Positions 22,695 to 34,032 are shown, numbered from the stretch's first letter. The stretch: DNA of 64,000 bases from Lentzea xinjiangensis (GCF_900110955.1 NZ_FOFR01000003.1:310001-374000), one strand, 5' to 3'. A program made the numbers and translations. The notes: generated by a model from the sequence alone, not told the origin.

Positions 22695-23105
22695 CCTTAC
22701 ACCCTAGTTCTCACCTCCACCCCACCTCCGACTCCCCGGCCCGAAGCCAGGGCAGGGCCGCGACGGCGAAGCCGAGCCCCGGCGACGCCGAAGGCGAGCC
22801 GTCCAGCAACACGACCTGGCGGTGTGGCTCCCCCACCGCAGACGCACCCACCCACGCACCAGCACCCCGCCCAACCCAACAGGCATGCCGTCACCCACTC
22901 GCGGCGCTGGCCGGCTCCTTCGGGAGTGCCGGGGCCTGGGGGCAGAGCCCCCAGCACCACCCACCAACCGTCAGGCGGACATCGCAACCCGACCACCCAC
23001 GAACCCACCGCCAGGCAACCCCGCGAACCGACGCGCCCAGAACAAGCCAACCCACACACCGCCACCACATCAGGCAAGCGACCGCAGGCGTCCCCCCACA
23101 ACGAA
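22695..23105. other. Gene-free ftsZ-pgeF spacer with Pro-codon-rich skew
   Basis: About 410 bases without a credible gene. The + strand is strongly C/A-rich and open in several frames giving Pro/Thr/Arg-rich translations, which reflects strand composition, not coding. A short hairpin CTGGGGGC-AGA-GCCCCCAG lies at 22936-22954. Confidence 0.5.
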
Positions 23106-23138
23106 GACCCCCTGAGCCCAAACGCTACTCAGGGGGTC
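23106..23138 (-). terminator. Terminator downstream of ftsZ
   Basis: GACCCCCTGAG (23106-23116) and CTCAGGGGGTC (23128-23138) form a perfect 11-bp stem with an 11-base loop, 25 bases after the ftsZ stop. It separates ftsZ from the pgeF-yggS-sepF-yggT-wag31 unit. Confidence 0.8.
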
Positions 23139-23163
23139 CGACAAGATCACAAACGAGGAATCC

Positions 23164-24525
23164 TCACCGCCGCATGAACGGCGGCACGTCCACCTCGTCA
23201 TCGGGGTCGTCCGTGACCGGCACCGGCCGGGAGGGCAGCGACCCGTTCTGCGACAGCGACCGTGGAACCGAGGGCACGTACCCGTTGCCCTGGGAAGGCG
23301 ACGGCTGCGGCGGAACCGAGGTGGGCGGGTGAGCGGGCCGCCCGTCCCCCTGCCCGACGGGCTGCGACATCGGCTGCGAAACAGGCTGCGACACCGGTTG
23401 GGACACAGGCTGCGACACCGGCTGCGACACGGGCTGGGACACCGGCGCGACCGGCGGCGGAGCGACCGGAGGCGGCGTCGGAGCGGCGTGCGAGGGAGCC
23501 GCGGAAGCCGACGCGATCGTCCCCGAGGCCCGGGACGGCGAGGACAGCGCCGTCGGCTCCAGCTTCTTGTGCGTCGGCCCGCCGCTGTCGAAGCCGGCGG
23601 CTATCACCGTCACGCGGACCTCGTCGCCCAGCGAGTCGTCGATGACCGTACCGAAGATGATGTTCGCGTCCGGGTGCGCGGCCTCCTGGACCAGCGACGC
23701 GGACTCGTTGATCTCGAAGAGGCCCAGGTCGGATCCACCGGCGATGGAGAGCAGCACGCCGTGCGCGCCCTCCATCGAGGCTTCCAGCAGCGGCGAGTTG
23801 ATCGCCTTCTGCGCGGCCTGCACCGCTCTGCCCTCACCGCGCGCCGAGCCGATGCCCATCAACGCCGAGCCCGCGCCGGACATGACCGACTTGACGTCGG
23901 CGAAGTCCAGGTTGATCAGACCGGGGGTGGTGATCAGGTCGGTGATGCCCTGGACACCGGAGAGCAGGACCTCGTCGGCCGAGCGGAACGCGTCCATCAG
24001 GCTGACGCCGATGTCACCGAGCTGGAGCAGCCGGTCGTTGGGGATGACGATGAGCGTGTCGCACTCGTTGCGCAGGGCCTGGATGCCGTCCTCGGCCTGC
24101 TTGGCGCGGCGCTTGCCCTCGAACGAGAACGGGCGCGTCACGACGCCGATGGTGAGCGCGCCGAGCTTGCGGGCGATCGAGGCCACCACCGGCGCGCCGC
24201 CGGTGCCCGTGCCGCCGCCCTCGCCGGCGGTCACGAAGACCATGTCGGCCCCCTTGAGGACCTCTTCGATCTCCTCGCGGTGGTCTTCGGCGGCCTTGTG
24301 CCCGACCTCGGGGTTCGCACCCGCGCCGAGGCCGCGCGTGAGCTCACGGCCGATGTCGAGCTTGACGTCGGCATCAGACATCAGCAGGGCCTGGGCATCG
24401 GTGTTCACCGCGATGAACTCGACGCCTTTGAGCCCGACCTCGATCATGCGGTTGACGGCGTTGACGCCGCCACCACCGATGCCGACGACCTTGATCACCG
24501 CGAGGTAGTTGTGCGGGGGCGTCAT
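23164..24525 (-). CDS. ftsZ: Cell division GTPase FtsZ
   Basis: 453 aa tubulin homologue forming the Z-ring. The GTPase domain has [13 protein letters not shown] near residue 15, the tubulin signature [15 protein letters not shown] near 105 and the [11 protein letters not shown] synergy loop near 210. Residues about 320-440 are a disordered linker, here with seven V-S-Q-P-type tetrads, ending in the conserved C-terminal peptide DVPPFMRR that binds SepF and other partners. The linker is longer than in short FtsZs. ATG at 24525; it is followed by its own terminator. Confidence 0.98.
   Translation of the reverse strand: MTPPHNYLAVIKVVGIGGGGVNAVNRMIEVGLKGVEFIAVNTDAQALLMSDADVKLDIGRELTRGLGAGANPEVGHKAAEDHREEIEEVLKGADMVFVTAGEGGGTGTGGAPVVASIARKLGALTIGVVTRPFSFEGKRRAKQAEDGIQALRNECDTLIVIPNDRLLQLGDIGVSLMDAFRSADEVLLSGVQGITDLITTPGLINLDFADVKSVMSGAGSALMGIGSARGEGRAVQAAQKAINSPLLEASMEGAHGVLLSIAGGSDLGLFEINESASLVQEAAHPDANIIFGTVIDDSLGDEVRVTVIAAGFDSGGPTHKKLEPTALSSPSRASGTIASASAAPSHAAPTPPPVAPPPVAPVSQPVSQPVSQPVSQPVSQPVSQPMSQPVGQGDGRPAHPPTSVPPQPSPSQGNGYVPSVPRSLSQNGSLPSRPVPVTDDPDDEVDVPPFMRR
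23361..23444 (-). repeat. Seven 12-bp units encoding V/M-S-Q-P tetrads in ftsZ linker
   Basis: Seven consecutive imperfect 12-base units (consensus on + GCTGCGACACCG) encode P-V-S-Q type tetrads in the FtsZ C-terminal linker. Third-position differences between units show the array is not brand new, yet the peptide is nearly invariant. Confidence 0.85.
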
Positions 24526-25013
24526 CGGATCCGCCTTCCTGATCGTGGTCCGTGCTGCGGTGCTGGGTGGTGATGCACCCGGATTGGAACTCCCGACCTC
24601 TGATCGAGGCCTGGAGTTATGTCAACCCCGTATGTTCCTGCTGGACGGTATGCACCGGCGGTGCGCCGGTCCAGCAGGCGCGCCGTATGGTCCCAACACT
24701 GTGCGCTACTACTCCCCGGTCGTGCCGTCAAGTAGTCCGCACGGCACTGTGCACGCCGCACCCCAAGCCTAGTCGGACCTCGAATCAGAGATCGTCTCGC
24801 CCATGCCTTCGTAGCCCGCACACCGTTTGAGGTGGTCCCGCACCGTTGTGCGGAGAATGCGGAGGAGGTGGGTGACGTCCGTCCCAACCAGGGTCTCACG
24901 CCGCGTGCAACTCGGCTTGTGTACTTCTTTCGGGTGAGAACGATCAACGCGGCTAATACCGCGCGGCCCGGTCCGATGAGCACGGTAGTCGTTCATCAAC
25001 CAGGAGGCCCGTC
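24526..25013. other. ftsZ upstream region, no gene seen
   Basis: About 490 bases between ftsZ and a possible small + gene. On the minus strand an exact TTGACA (24620-24625), about 95 bases before the ftsZ ATG, could be a -35, but the base 17 positions on is not a good -10. No conserved protein is seen on either strand; this is probably the ftsZ promoter/leader. Confidence 0.4.
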
Positions 25014-25139
25014 TTGGCACCCGCACCCGCGTCCGTGCGTTCGCTCGTCATCGAGGCGATCGTGGTCGAACTCGTCACGAGCAGGCTGGGCAGCCTGCTG
25101 GTGCGGGCCGCGATGGCGCGGCTGAGGCCGAACGGCTGA
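25014..25139 (+). CDS. Possible 41-aa small protein antisense to dcw direction
   Basis: A TTG-started frame has a perfect AGGAGG exactly 6 bases upstream (25002-25007). The product begins LAPAPASVRSLVIEAIVVEL, has a hydrophobic helix-like centre and ends in a basic tail (MARLRPNG). It is too short for family recognition and the start codon is weak, but the ribosome site is much better than chance elsewhere in the region. It lies between ftsQ and ftsZ on the opposite strand. Bases 25140-25307 hold nothing recognisable. Confidence 0.35.
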   Translation: MAPAPASVRSLVIEAIVVELVTSRLGSLLVRAAMARLRPNG

Positions 25140-25307
25140 CCGGGCGAGCCCTAGTAGACCCCCGTGTGTTCCCAGCCGACTCCCCGGTCCTCGCACCGGC
25201 GCCCCCGCCGGTTCCCCACCCCGTCACGGCCGCCGTCACCGCGCCCGTGAGACCTCCGCAGCCGTGAGACCTCCACGCCGGCACCACCATTGCCGGCGTG
25301 GACGCGT

Positions 25308-26057
25308 TCAGGAGATCGTGGCCAGGTCCGGAGACGACACGTCGTAGGTCGTGCCGGGCCGCGAGAGCAGCACGAGCAACACGGCCGCCTTGCGCGGCGT
25401 GTTCTCGGAACTGCCCCACTTGACCACGCGGTTCCCGCTCAGCGTCAGCTTCACGTCGGCGCCGGACGTCGCCGACACGAACAGCACGTCGGGCCGCAGC
25501 TTCTCCGGCAGGTCGTTCACGACCTCGACCACGGCGCGCGTCGCCGGGTCCGCGGGCGACGGCGCGGCGAGCACCAGCTCCGGCACGCCCGGCGCCGGCG
25601 TCGCCAGCACCGCGTAGTCCTTGCCGGTGGCGTCGACCAGGTGGAAGCCGTCGGGCAGCTTCACCGAGCCGACCGGGACGCGTTCGGTGATCAGCAGCCG
25701 GACCGTGCCGGGCAACTGGCGCTCGACCTCCACCGCGGCGACGCGCGGCAGGGCGGCGACGCGGTCGTGGACGCCGCGGAGGTCCAGGCGCACCAACGGT
25801 GATCCGGGAGCGATCGCCGCGGTCGAGCGCACCTCGTCCTCGGTCAGCGCCACGGAGCCGCGCACGTCGATCCGGCGCACGCCGACCAACGGCGTGAAGT
25901 ACACGCAGTAGGTCAAGCCCACCACGGACAGCAACGTCAGCAGGGCGACCAGGCGGCGGCGCAGGATCACCCTGCGCCGTGCCCGGTACTCAGCGCTCCT
26001 CGGTCTCCGGTTCGCGGTGCGAACTCTCGTGGACCTGCCGCGAACCGGGGCGCTCAC
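25308..26057 (-). CDS. ftsQ: Cell division protein FtsQ
   Basis: 249 aa bitopic divisome protein. A basic cytoplasmic N-terminus (residues 1-33) is followed by one membrane helix (about 34-55), then the POTRA domain ([19 protein letters not shown], about 58-130) and the FtsQ/DivIB beta domain. It links FtsW/FtsI to the early ring. The GTG start overlaps the murC stop (GTGA). Confidence 0.95.
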   Translation of the reverse strand: MSAPVRGRSTRVRTANRRPRSAEYRARRRVILRRRLVALLTLLSVVGLTYCVYFTPLVGVRRIDVRGSVALTEDEVRSTAAIAPGSPLVRLDLRGVHDRVAALPRVAAVEVERQLPGTVRLLITERVPVGSVKLPDGFHLVDATGKDYAVLATPAPGVPELVLAAPSPADPATRAVVEVVNDLPEKLRPDVLFVSATSGADVKLTLSGNRVVKWGSSENTPRKAAVLLVLLSRPGTTYDVSSPDLATIS

Positions 26058-27436
26058 GCCTGCTCTTCGTTCATCAGCGCGCTGACGATCTCGGGGCCGA
26101 GCATCGTGACGTCGCCCGCGCCCATGGTCACCACCAGGTCGCCCTCGCGCACGAGCGACGCCACCAGCGCCGGCACGCGGTCGAACGAGGGCTCGTAGTG
26201 CACGGAAGCCGTGACCTGGTCGGCGATCAGCGCACCGGAGACACCCGGCTGCGGCTCCTCGCGGGCGCCGTACACGTCCAGCACGACCACCTCGTCCGCC
26301 AGCGACAACGCGGCGGCGAACTCCGTGGCGAACGCACGGGTGCGCGAATACAGGTGTGGCTGGAACACCACGACAACGCGTCCCGCCGCTGCGACCGGAC
26401 GCGCGGCGCGCAACTGGGCGTCGACCTCGGTCGGGTGGTGCGCGTAGTCGTCGTAGACCGACACACCGCCGGCCCGGCCCTTGAACTCGAACCGCCGCCG
26501 CACGCCACCGAACGCCGCCAGGCCTTCGAGCAGCCCCGCCTGGTCCGCGCCGAGCTCCAGGCCGGCCAGCAGCGCGGCGACCGCGTTCAGCGCCATGTGC
26601 TCACCCGGCACCGCGACGCGCACCTCGACCGGCACGCCGTCGACCTCGACGGACGCCAGCCCGCCGCTCTCGAACGGCTTGTAGTCGACGATCTTCGCGT
26701 CCGCGGCGGTGCGCCCGTACTCGCGCACGCGGATCCCGCGCGCACGGGCCTCGGCGATCAGCCGGGCCGCACCGGGATCGTCCGCACACGACACCAGCAC
26801 GCCGCCCGGCTCGATCCGGTCGAGGAACGAGTCGAAGACGGCCGTGTAGGCCTCAACGGTGCCGTGGTGGTCGAGATGGTCGGCCTCGACGTTCGTCACG
26901 ACGGCGACCGACGGGGAGAAGAACAGGAACGAGCCGTCGGACTCGTCCGCCTCGGCCACGAACACGCCACCGGTGCCCTGGTGCGCGTTGGCGCCGGACT
27001 CGTTGAGGTCGCCGCCGATCGCGAACGACGGGTCCACCCGGCAGTGCTGCAACGCGACGGTCAGCATCGACGTCGTCGACGTCTTGCCGTGCGTTCCGGC
27101 AACGCACACGATGCGATGGTCTTCCATCAACGCCGCGAGCGCCTCGGCACGGCGCAGCACCGTGATGCCGCGCTCGCGAGCCGCCGCGTACTCCGGGTTC
27201 GACTCCTTGATCGCGGTCGAGACCACGACCTCGGTCGGCCCGCCGACGAGCTGGCCCAGGTTGGCCGCGTCGTGCCCGACGGCGACCCGCGCGCCCTGGG
27301 CGCGCAGCGCCAGCACGGTCCGCGAGTCCTTGGCGTCCGAACCGGACACCTGCGCGCCGCGCGCGAGGAGGATCCTGGCGATGCCGCTCATGCCGGCGCC
27401 GCCGATGCCGACGAGGTGAACGCGTTCGAGGCTCAC
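26054..27436 (-). CDS. murC: UDP-N-acetylmuramate-L-alanine ligase MurC
   Basis: 460 aa cytoplasmic ATP-dependent ligase adding the first peptide residue to UDP-MurNAc. [15 protein letters not shown] marks the N-terminal Rossmann domain, [13 protein letters not shown] (about 110) the Mur ATP loop, and [12 protein letters not shown] the C-terminal motif diagnostic of MurC. GTG 27436 overlaps the murG stop, and the family start follows immediately; a longer in-frame opening upstream runs antisense-like through murG and is rejected. Confidence 0.97.
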   Translation of the reverse strand: MSLERVHLVGIGGAGMSGIARILLARGAQVSGSDAKDSRTVLALRAQGARVAVGHDAANLGQLVGGPTEVVVSTAIKESNPEYAAARERGITVLRRAEALAALMEDHRIVCVAGTHGKTSTTSMLTVALQHCRVDPSFAIGGDLNESGANAHQGTGGVFVAEADESDGSFLFFSPSVAVVTNVEADHLDHHGTVEAYTAVFDSFLDRIEPGGVLVSCADDPGAARLIAEARARGIRVREYGRTAADAKIVDYKPFESGGLASVEVDGVPVEVRVAVPGEHMALNAVAALLAGLELGADQAGLLEGLAAFGGVRRRFEFKGRAGGVSVYDDYAHHPTEVDAQLRAARPVAAAGRVVVVFQPHLYSRTRAFATEFAAALSLADEVVVLDVYGAREEPQPGVSGALIADQVTASVHYEPSFDRVPALVASLVREGDLVVTMGAGDVTMLGPEIVSALMNEEQA

Positions 27437-28536
27437 TTCCCGGTCACCCCCAGCACCGTGCGGGCGAGGACCTCGTCCGCCTCGCGACGTCCCGTGCCGA
27501 GCGTCGCCGCGGACATCTGCGCCAACCGGTTGCGGTCCGCGACGAGCGGCACCACCAGCGACGCGACCTTCTGCGGCGTCAGCTCGGCGTCCGGCACCAG
27601 CAGGCCACCACCGGCGTTGACGACGGGACCGGCGTTGAGCGCCTGCTCGCCGTTGCCGATGGGCAGCGGGACGAACACGGCGGGCAGGCCGACCGCCGAC
27701 ACCTCGGCCACGGTCATCGCACCCGAGCGGCACAACACGGCGTCCGCGGCGGCGTAGGCGAGGTCCATCCGCTCCAGGTAGGGCACCGTCACGTACGCGG
27801 GCGCTCCCGGAACCTGTTGCACGGCAACGGTGTTCTTCGGGCCGTACGCGTGCAGCACACCGACGCCGGCGCGAGCGAACTCGGCGGCGACGGGCGCGAC
27901 GGCCTCGTTGATCGAGCGCGCGCCCTGCGAGCCACCGAACACCAGCAGCGTCGGCGCGTGCGGGTCCAGGCCGAAGAACCGGCGGGCCTCGTCGCGCAGC
28001 GCGGCGCGGTTGAGGGTCGTGATCGAGTGGCGCAGCGGGATGCCGATGATCTGCGCGTCCGCCAGGCCGGAGTCCGGCACGGCCGCGGCGACGTGCTCGG
28101 CGAACTTGGCGCCGACCTTGTTCGCGAGCCCGGCCTTGGCGTTCGCCTCGTGCACCACGATCGGCACGCGGCCACGCGCGGCCAGGTACGCGGGCAGCGC
28201 CACGTAGCCGCCGAAGCCGACCACGACGTCCGCGCCGACGCGCTCCAGCACCTCACGGGTCTGCTTCACCGCGCCGCGCACGTTCAGCGGCAGCTTGAGC
28301 AGGTCGAGCGTGGGCTTGCGCGGCATCGGCACCGGCGGGATCAGCTCCAGCGGGTACCCGCGGGCCGGCACGATCTTGTTCTCCAGGCCGCGCGCGGTGC
28401 CGAGCGCGACGACGCGCGCGTCCGGCCGCAGCCGCATGACCGCGTCGGCCAGCGCCAGTGCCGGCTCGATGTGGCCGGCGGTGCCACCGCCCGCGACCAC
28501 GACGCACGGACCACTGGGGGCAGGGTGCCCGGTCAA
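27433..28536 (-). CDS. murG: UDP-GlcNAc:lipid I transferase MurG
   Basis: 367 aa GT28 glycosyltransferase making lipid II at the inner membrane face. It has the glycine-rich [29 protein letters not shown] and [11 protein letters not shown] motifs. The rare TTG start (28536) is decided by GGAGG 6-7 bases upstream and by the correct N-terminal spacing to the G-loop. It lies 45 bases after ftsW. Confidence 0.97.
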   Translation of the reverse strand: MTGHPAPSGPCVVVAGGGTAGHIEPALALADAVMRLRPDARVVALGTARGLENKIVPARGYPLELIPPVPMPRKPTLDLLKLPLNVRGAVKQTREVLERVGADVVVGFGGYVALPAYLAARGRVPIVVHEANAKAGLANKVGAKFAEHVAAAVPDSGLADAQIIGIPLRHSITTLNRAALRDEARRFFGLDPHAPTLLVFGGSQGARSINEAVAPVAAEFARAGVGVLHAYGPKNTVAVQQVPGAPAYVTVPYLERMDLAYAAADAVLCRSGAMTVAEVSAVGLPAVFVPLPIGNGEQALNAGPVVNAGGGLLVPDAELTPQKVASLVVPLVADRNRLAQMSAATLGTGRREADEVLARTVLGVTGK

Positions 28537-28581
28537 GACTTCCTCCGGTGTTGGTGTGCGGAGACTGCTGGGGCAGTCACA

Positions 28582-30048
28582 TCAGTTGTAGCGACCGCGG
28601 CCACGGGTCGACCGGCCGAGCTCCGAACGGCTCTGGTTCACCCGCCGCGTTTCGCGGCGACGGTACTCCGAAGGCGGAGCGGACCGTCCAGCCATACGAC
28701 GTTCGTCGACCACCGGAAGTTGCTGCGTCCGCCTGCCCGGTGCGCGCGGCGGGGTGGACGGGCGGACGGGCTTGCGCTTGGGCGGCGGCCGGTACGCCTC
28801 GGGCGCGGGCAGCCTGAGCAGCCCGCCGACCCGGCCGGGACCGAGCGAGCGCAGCGCCGACACGGCCTCCGGCTCGTGCCGGGCGCAGTTCGCGAGGATG
28901 CCGAACACGACCATGGTCGTGACGATCGACGTGCCGCCGGAGGAGATCATCGGCAGCGTGATGCCCGTGACGGGCAGCAGCCGCACGACGTAGCCGATGT
29001 TGATCGCGGCCTGCGCGACGAGCCACACCGTGAGCGTCGCGGACACGATCCTGATCCACGGGTCGGTGTTGCGCGAGGCGATCCGCAGCCCGACCCACGC
29101 GAGCCCGCCGAACAGCGCCAGCACCAGCGCGCACCCGACGAAGCCGAGCTCCTCGCCGATCACGGCGAAGATGAAGTCCGACTCGACGTTGGGCAGGTAG
29201 CGCCACTGCGAGCTGCCCTGCGCGAGGCCCCGGCCGAACAGGCCGCCCTCGGCGAGCGCGTACATGGCCTGCCGCGCCTGCAGACCGGCTCCCAGCGGGT
29301 CGGCCTCGGGGTTGAGGAACGTCGTCACGCGCTGCAACCGGTACGCGGCGCCGATCGCGAGCACGACGGCACCCACCACCGCGCCGCCGGCGATCACGCC
29401 GAACAACCGCATCGGCGCGCCCACGAACCACAGCAGGCTGATCAGCACCACGCCGAGCGTGATCGTGCCGCCGAGGTCGGGCTGCAGCATGACCAGCGCG
29501 AAGACCAGCATCGCGACCGGCACGACGGGCACCAGCAGGTGCCGGTACTGCGAGAGCAACGCGCGCTTGGTGACCAGGACGTGCGCGCCCCACAACGCCA
29601 GCGCGAGCTTCACGGCCTCGATCGGCTGGAACGAGATCGGCCCGACGGTGAACCACGAGCGGGCGCCACCGCGGACGTCGCCCAGCGGTGTCAGCACCAG
29701 CGCGAGCAGCACCACGCCGATGCCCATCGCGGCCGTGGACAGGTGCCGCAGCCGCCGCAGCGGGAACCGCAGCACCAGCCAGAACAGCACCGAGCCGATG
29801 CAGACGTAGATCAGCTGCTTCTGGAACACGCTGTAGGCCGACACGCCGGACGCGACCTGCCCCGGTGCCGACGCCGACAGCACCATCACCAGGCCGAGCA
29901 CGGTGAGCATGCCGAAGATCGCGAGCAGGAGGTGGAAGTCGGCGAGCGGACGGCTCAGCCACGCGGTCATCCCGCCGCGCAACGACGCGACGCGGCCCGC
30001 TGGACGAACCTTCCGCTTGCTTCTCGGCTTGTCGGCGACGACGGTCAC
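28582..30048 (-). CDS. ftsW: Septal SEDS glycosyltransferase FtsW
   Basis: 488 aa. About ten membrane helices span residues 35-400. SEDS signatures include QPDLGGTITLG and FIFAVIGEELGFVG; the partner transpeptidase FtsI is encoded upstream in the cluster. An arginine-rich cytoplasmic tail of about 85 residues (PPPKRKPVRPS to the end) is longer than in many bacteria and could bind other divisome parts. It polymerises lipid II. GTG start at 30048; the gap of 65 bases from murD may hold a weak internal promoter. Confidence 0.96.
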   Translation of the reverse strand: MTVVADKPRSKRKVRPAGRVASLRGGMTAWLSRPLADFHLLLAIFGMLTVLGLVMVLSASAPGQVASGVSAYSVFQKQLIYVCIGSVLFWLVLRFPLRRLRHLSTAAMGIGVVLLALVLTPLGDVRGGARSWFTVGPISFQPIEAVKLALALWGAHVLVTKRALLSQYRHLLVPVVPVAMLVFALVMLQPDLGGTITLGVVLISLLWFVGAPMRLFGVIAGGAVVGAVVLAIGAAYRLQRVTTFLNPEADPLGAGLQARQAMYALAEGGLFGRGLAQGSSQWRYLPNVESDFIFAVIGEELGFVGCALVLALFGGLAWVGLRIASRNTDPWIRIVSATLTVWLVAQAAINIGYVVRLLPVTGITLPMISSGGTSIVTTMVVFGILANCARHEPEAVSALRSLGPGRVGGLLRLPAPEAYRPPPKRKPVRPSTPPRAPGRRTQQLPVVDERRMAGRSAPPSEYRRRETRRVNQSRSELGRSTRGRGRYN

Positions 30049-30113
30049 CAGATCATCGTCTCCTGTGTCAAGCGCTCGAACGGGGATTCCTGAGGCGTGT
30101 CGCGCCGCGAAAC

Positions 30114-31487
30114 CTACCGATCACCCGTCAGCAGCCGGACGGCGTCGGTGAAGGCCTGCCCGCGGTGGGCGTAGTCGCGGAACATGTCCATCGACGCCGC
30201 CGCGGGTGCGAGCAGCACGGTGTCGCCGGGGTGCGCGAGGTCCTGCGCGGCCAGGACCGCGGTCCGCATCGGCTCCTCGTCGTCCGCGACGTCGAGCAGG
30301 CGCACCGGCACGTCCGGCGCGTGGCGCGCCAGCGCGTCCGCGATGACCTGCCGGTCCTGGCCGATCAGCACGGCGCCGCGCAGCCGGTGGGCCTCCGTCC
30401 GCACCATGTCGTCGACCGACGCGCCCTTGAGCAGGCCACCGGCGATCCAGACGACGCTGTCGAACGCCCGCAGCGACGCCACCGCGGCGTGCGGGTTCGT
30501 CGCCTTCGAGTCGTTGACGTACCGGACGTTCGCGCCGTCGACGGTGACGACGACGGCGCGGTGCGCGGCCGGTTCGAACGCCTCCAGGCCTTCGCGGACG
30601 GCTTCCGACGGCACGCCGTACGCACGCGCCAGCGCCGTGGCGGCGAGGGCGTCCGCGATGCCGGGCGGACCGGCCGGACGGATCTTCGCGACCTCGACCA
30701 ACGGCTCGTCGTCGGCGAACGCGCGGTCGACGAGCCAGCCGCCGCGCACGCCGAGCTGGCCCTCCTGCGGCTCGTGCAGGGTGAAGCCGACCTGGTCACG
30801 GGCGGGCGAGGCCTCCAGCAGGTCCGCCACGAGGTCGTCGTCGAGCCAGCCGATCGCCACGTCACCGGTGAGGATCCCGGCCTTCGCCCTGGCGTAGGCG
30901 TCCATGCCGCCGTGCCAGTCGAGGTGGTCCTCCGCGAGGTTGAGCAGCGCGCCCGCCTGCGGCCGCACCGACGGCGCCCAGTGCAGCTGGAAGCTCGACA
31001 GCTCCACGGCGAGCACCCGGCGGCCGGCCAGCAGCGCGTCCACGACGGGCAGGCCGACGTTGCCGCAGGCCACGGCATCCGCACCGGCGGCCAGCAGGAT
31101 CGACTCCAGCATGCCGACCGTCGTGGTCTTGCCGTTGGTGCCCGTGACCGCGAGCCAGACCGGCGGGTCGGCCAGCTCGGCCGCCATCCGCCAGGCCAGC
31201 TCGACCTCGCCGATCACCTCGATGCCCGCCGACGAGGCGGCCGCGAGCAGCGGGCTCGACGGCTGCCAGCCGGGGCTCGTGACGACGAGCGACGTGCCGG
31301 CCGGCGGCTGCACCAGACCCGCCACCAGCTCCACGCCTTCGAGCAGGGTCTCGAGCGCCGCCAGCCGTTCCCGCGACGAGTCCGTGACCACGACCTCGGC
31401 GCCCGCCGCGAGCAACGCCTCCGCGGCGGACCGGCCGGTCACTCCAGCACCGGCGACCAGCACCTTCGAACCGGCCAGCTTCGTCAT
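30114..31487 (-). CDS. murD: UDP-MurNAc-L-Ala:D-Glu ligase MurD
   Basis: 457 aa Mur ligase. VLVAGAGVTGRSAAEALL is the UDP-binding Rossmann motif, VTGTNGKTTTVGML (about 117) the ATP loop, LNLAEDHLDWHGGMDAY the central HLDWHG motif. ATG 31487 lies 2 bases after the mraY stop and matches the family N-terminus; the frame stays open slightly further upstream into mraY. Confidence 0.97.
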   Translation of the reverse strand: MTKLAGSKVLVAGAGVTGRSAAEALLAAGAEVVVTDSSRERLAALETLLEGVELVAGLVQPPAGTSLVVTSPGWQPSSPLLAAASSAGIEVIGEVELAWRMAAELADPPVWLAVTGTNGKTTTVGMLESILLAAGADAVACGNVGLPVVDALLAGRRVLAVELSSFQLHWAPSVRPQAGALLNLAEDHLDWHGGMDAYARAKAGILTGDVAIGWLDDDLVADLLEASPARDQVGFTLHEPQEGQLGVRGGWLVDRAFADDEPLVEVAKIRPAGPPGIADALAATALARAYGVPSEAVREGLEAFEPAAHRAVVVTVDGANVRYVNDSKATNPHAAVASLRAFDSVVWIAGGLLKGASVDDMVRTEAHRLRGAVLIGQDRQVIADALARHAPDVPVRLLDVADDEEPMRTAVLAAQDLAHPGDTVLLAPAAASMDMFRDYAHRGQAFTDAVRLLTGDR

Positions 31488-31489
31488 CC

Positions 31490-32575
31490 CTAGAACCCGC
31501 CCGTCAGCCACTCGCTGTAGAAGACACCGAGCCCGAACATGCAGCAGATGCCGGCCATCAGCCAGAACCGGATGATGACCGTGGTCTCCGCCCAGCCGGC
31601 GAGCTCGAAGTGGTGGTGGAACGGCGCCATGCGGAACAGCCGCCGTCGTGAGGTGCGGAAGACCGCGACCTGCAGCGCCACCGACAGCGCCTCGACCACG
31701 AACAGACCACCGATGACGATCATCAGCAGCTCGGTGCGGGTCGCGATCGCGAGACCGGCGACGAGGCCGCCGAGCGCGAGCGAGCCGGTGTCACCCATGA
31801 AGATCTTGGCCGGGGCGGCGTTCCACCAGAGGAAGCCGATGCACCCCGCCATCGCCGCGGCGGCCACCACCGCCAGGTCCAGCGGGTCGCGCACGTCGTA
31901 GCAGCCGGACACGGCGTAGCTGGAGCAGTTGTAGCGGAACTGCCAGAACGAGATCACCACGTACGTGCCGAGCACCATCGCCGAGGAGCCGCCGGCGAGG
32001 CCGTCGAGGCCGTCGGTCAGGTTCACGGCGTTCGACCACGCGGCGACCATGCCGTAGCAGAAGACGATGAACCCGACGACGCCGAACGAGACCACGGTGA
32101 TGTCGCGGACGAACGACAGGTTGACCGACGCGGGCGTCAGGCCGTCCTTGTTCGGGAACTGCAGCACCAGGATCGCGAACGTGATGGTCGCGATGAACTG
32201 GCCGACCAGCTTCGCCGTCTTGTTCAGGCCCAGGTTGCGGGCCTTGCGGATCTTGATGAAGTCGTCGAGGAAGCCGACGATGCCGAGCGACGTCGTCAGC
32301 ATCAGCACGAGCAGGCCGGACGCCGTCGGGGTCTGCCCGGACGCCGAGGCCGACATCGAGTTCACCAGGTGCGTGCCGAGGTAGCCGGCCCACATCGCGA
32401 CCAGGATGGCGAGGCCACCCATGGTCGGCGTGCCGCGCTTGGTCTTGTGGTGCTGCGGTCCGTCCTCGCGGATCTCCTGGCCGAAGCCCTGGCGGGAGAA
32501 GATCTTGATCAGGTAGGGCGTCAGCAGGATCGACACTGCCAGTGCGATCGCTGCCGCGATCAGGATGCTCTTCAC
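31490..32575 (-). CDS. mraY: Phospho-MurNAc-pentapeptide transferase MraY
   Basis: 361 aa integral membrane enzyme making lipid I. It has about ten membrane helices with [28 protein letters not shown] and the C-terminal [12 protein letters not shown] motif, giving the catalytic Asp and His residues. The GTG start overlaps the murF stop in GTGA. Confidence 0.97.
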   Translation of the reverse strand: MKSILIAAAIALAVSILLTPYLIKIFSRQGFGQEIREDGPQHHKTKRGTPTMGGLAILVAMWAGYLGTHLVNSMSASASGQTPTASGLLVLMLTTSLGIVGFLDDFIKIRKARNLGLNKTAKLVGQFIATITFAILVLQFPNKDGLTPASVNLSFVRDITVVSFGVVGFIVFCYGMVAAWSNAVNLTDGLDGLAGGSSAMVLGTYVVISFWQFRYNCSSYAVSGCYDVRDPLDLAVVAAAAMAGCIGFLWWNAAPAKIFMGDTGSLALGGLVAGLAIATRTELLMIVIGGLFVVEALSVALQVAVFRTSRRRLFRMAPFHHHFELAGWAETTVIIRFWLMAGICCMFGLGVFYSEWLTGGF

Positions 32576-34032
32576 TTGGTTCCTGCCTCCAGCAGGGCCT
32601 CGGCGATGCGCCACAGGCGGTAGGCGTTGGATGCCTTGACCAGCACTACGTCACCAGGCCGGACTTCCTTGCGCAGCAACGCGATGGCCGCGTCCGCGTC
32701 CGGCACCAGGACCGATTCGTCTCCCCAGGATCCTTCCAGGTGCGCGCCCTGGTGCATCGCGCGGGCCGCGTCACCGATGACGACGAGCTTGCTGATGTCG
32801 AGGCGCACCGCGAGGCGGCCGATCTCGTCGTGCTCGCGCACCGCGTCGTCGCCCAGCTCCGCCATCGGGCCGAGCACGGCCCAGCTGCGGCGGGCGGGCG
32901 TGGTGGCGCGCGAGATCGTCGCGAGCGCCTTCAGCGCCGCTCGCACCGAGTCCGGGTTCGCGTTGTACGCGTCGTCGATGACCGTGACGCCGTCGGCCCG
33001 GTCGGTGATCACCATGCGGTGGGCGGAGACCCGCTGCGCGCCACCGAGCCGGTGCGCGACCTCGGCGGGCGTGGCGCCCAGCTCCAGCGCGATCGCGGCG
33101 GCGACGAGCGCGTTGCCCACCTGGTGCGGGCCGTTCAGCGCGAGCTTGACGCGGGCGTCGCCCCGCGCGGTCTTCAGCGTGAAGCTCGCGCGGGCCTGCT
33201 CGTCCAGCTCGATGCCCTCGGCGCGGACGTCGGCGTCCGGGTGCTCGCCGACCAGGACGACCTTGGCCCTCGTGCGGCTCGCCATGCCCGCGACCAGCGG
33301 GTCGTCGGCGTTGAGGATGGCGACGCCGTCCTCGGGCAGCGCCTCGACCAGCTCGCCCTTGCCCCGCGCGATGCCCTCGCGCGAGCCGAACTCGCTCAGG
33401 TGCGCCGTGCCGACGTTGAGCACCGCGCCGAACTTCGGCGGGGCGATCTCGCAGAGGTGCGCGATGTGGCCGATGCCGCGGGCGGACAGCTCCAGCACGA
33501 GGAACCTGGTGTCCTCGCCGGACCGCAGCGCGGTCCACGGGTGGCCCAGCTCGTTGTTGAACGACTCCGGTGGTGCGATGACCTCGCCTACCGGCCGCAG
33601 CACCTGGGCGATGAGGTCCTTCGTGGACGTCTTGCCCGCGGAGCCGGTGATGCCGATGATCGTGAGGTCGGCCAGCCGGTCGGTGACGTGGCGGGCCAGC
33701 TTGGCCAGCGCCTCGAGCACCGCGGCGCCCTCGCCGGTCTTGTCGCCCGCGAGCACGTAGGCGTTGCTGTGCCTGGTGTCCACCGGCGGTGCGATCACCG
33801 CGGGGGCGTCGACCTCGTGGCCGGCCAGCACCCCGGCGGCGCCCGCCGCCACGGCCTGGGCGGCGAAGTCGTGCCCGTCCACCCGCTCACCGGGCAGCGC
33901 CAGGAAGAGGCCGCCCTCGGTGATCTTGCGGGTGTCGAACTCGACGGTGCCCGTGACCACCTGGCTGCCATCGGTTGCGTGCAGGCGTCCGCCGACGATC
34001 TTGGCGATCTCGGCGAGCGTGAGTGCGATCAA
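32572..34032 (-). CDS. murF: D-Ala-D-Ala-adding ligase MurF
   Basis: 486 aa. [18 protein letters not shown] (about 117) is the ATP loop, [16 protein letters not shown] a MurF-specific segment, [17 protein letters not shown] the C-terminal DAYNANP motif. It adds D-Ala-D-Ala to the UDP-tripeptide. The TTG start (34032) overlaps the murE stop (TTGA), so it is coupled to murE. Confidence 0.97.
   Translation of the reverse strand: MIALTLAEIAKIVGGRLHATDGSQVVTGTVEFDTRKITEGGLFLALPGERVDGHDFAAQAVAAGAAGVLAGHEVDAPAVIAPPVDTRHSNAYVLAGDKTGEGAAVLEALAKLARHVTDRLADLTIIGITGSAGKTSTKDLIAQVLRPVGEVIAPPESFNNELGHPWTALRSGEDTRFLVLELSARGIGHIAHLCEIAPPKFGAVLNVGTAHLSEFGSREGIARGKGELVEALPEDGVAILNADDPLVAGMASRTRAKVVLVGEHPDADVRAEGIELDEQARASFTLKTARGDARVKLALNGPHQVGNALVAAAIALELGATPAEVAHRLGGAQRVSAHRMVITDRADGVTVIDDAYNANPDSVRAALKALATISRATTPARRSWAVLGPMAELGDDAVREHDEIGRLAVRLDISKLVVIGDAARAMHQGAHLEGSWGDESVLVPDADAAIALLRKEVRPGDVVLVKASNAYRLWRIAEALLEAGTK

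Noticed and set aside
22697-23101. Cys/Gly/Trp-rich minus-strand small gene between ftsZ and pgeF
   Set aside because: The translation mirrors a C/A-rich strand bias, no ribosome site, and frames on both strands are open alike.
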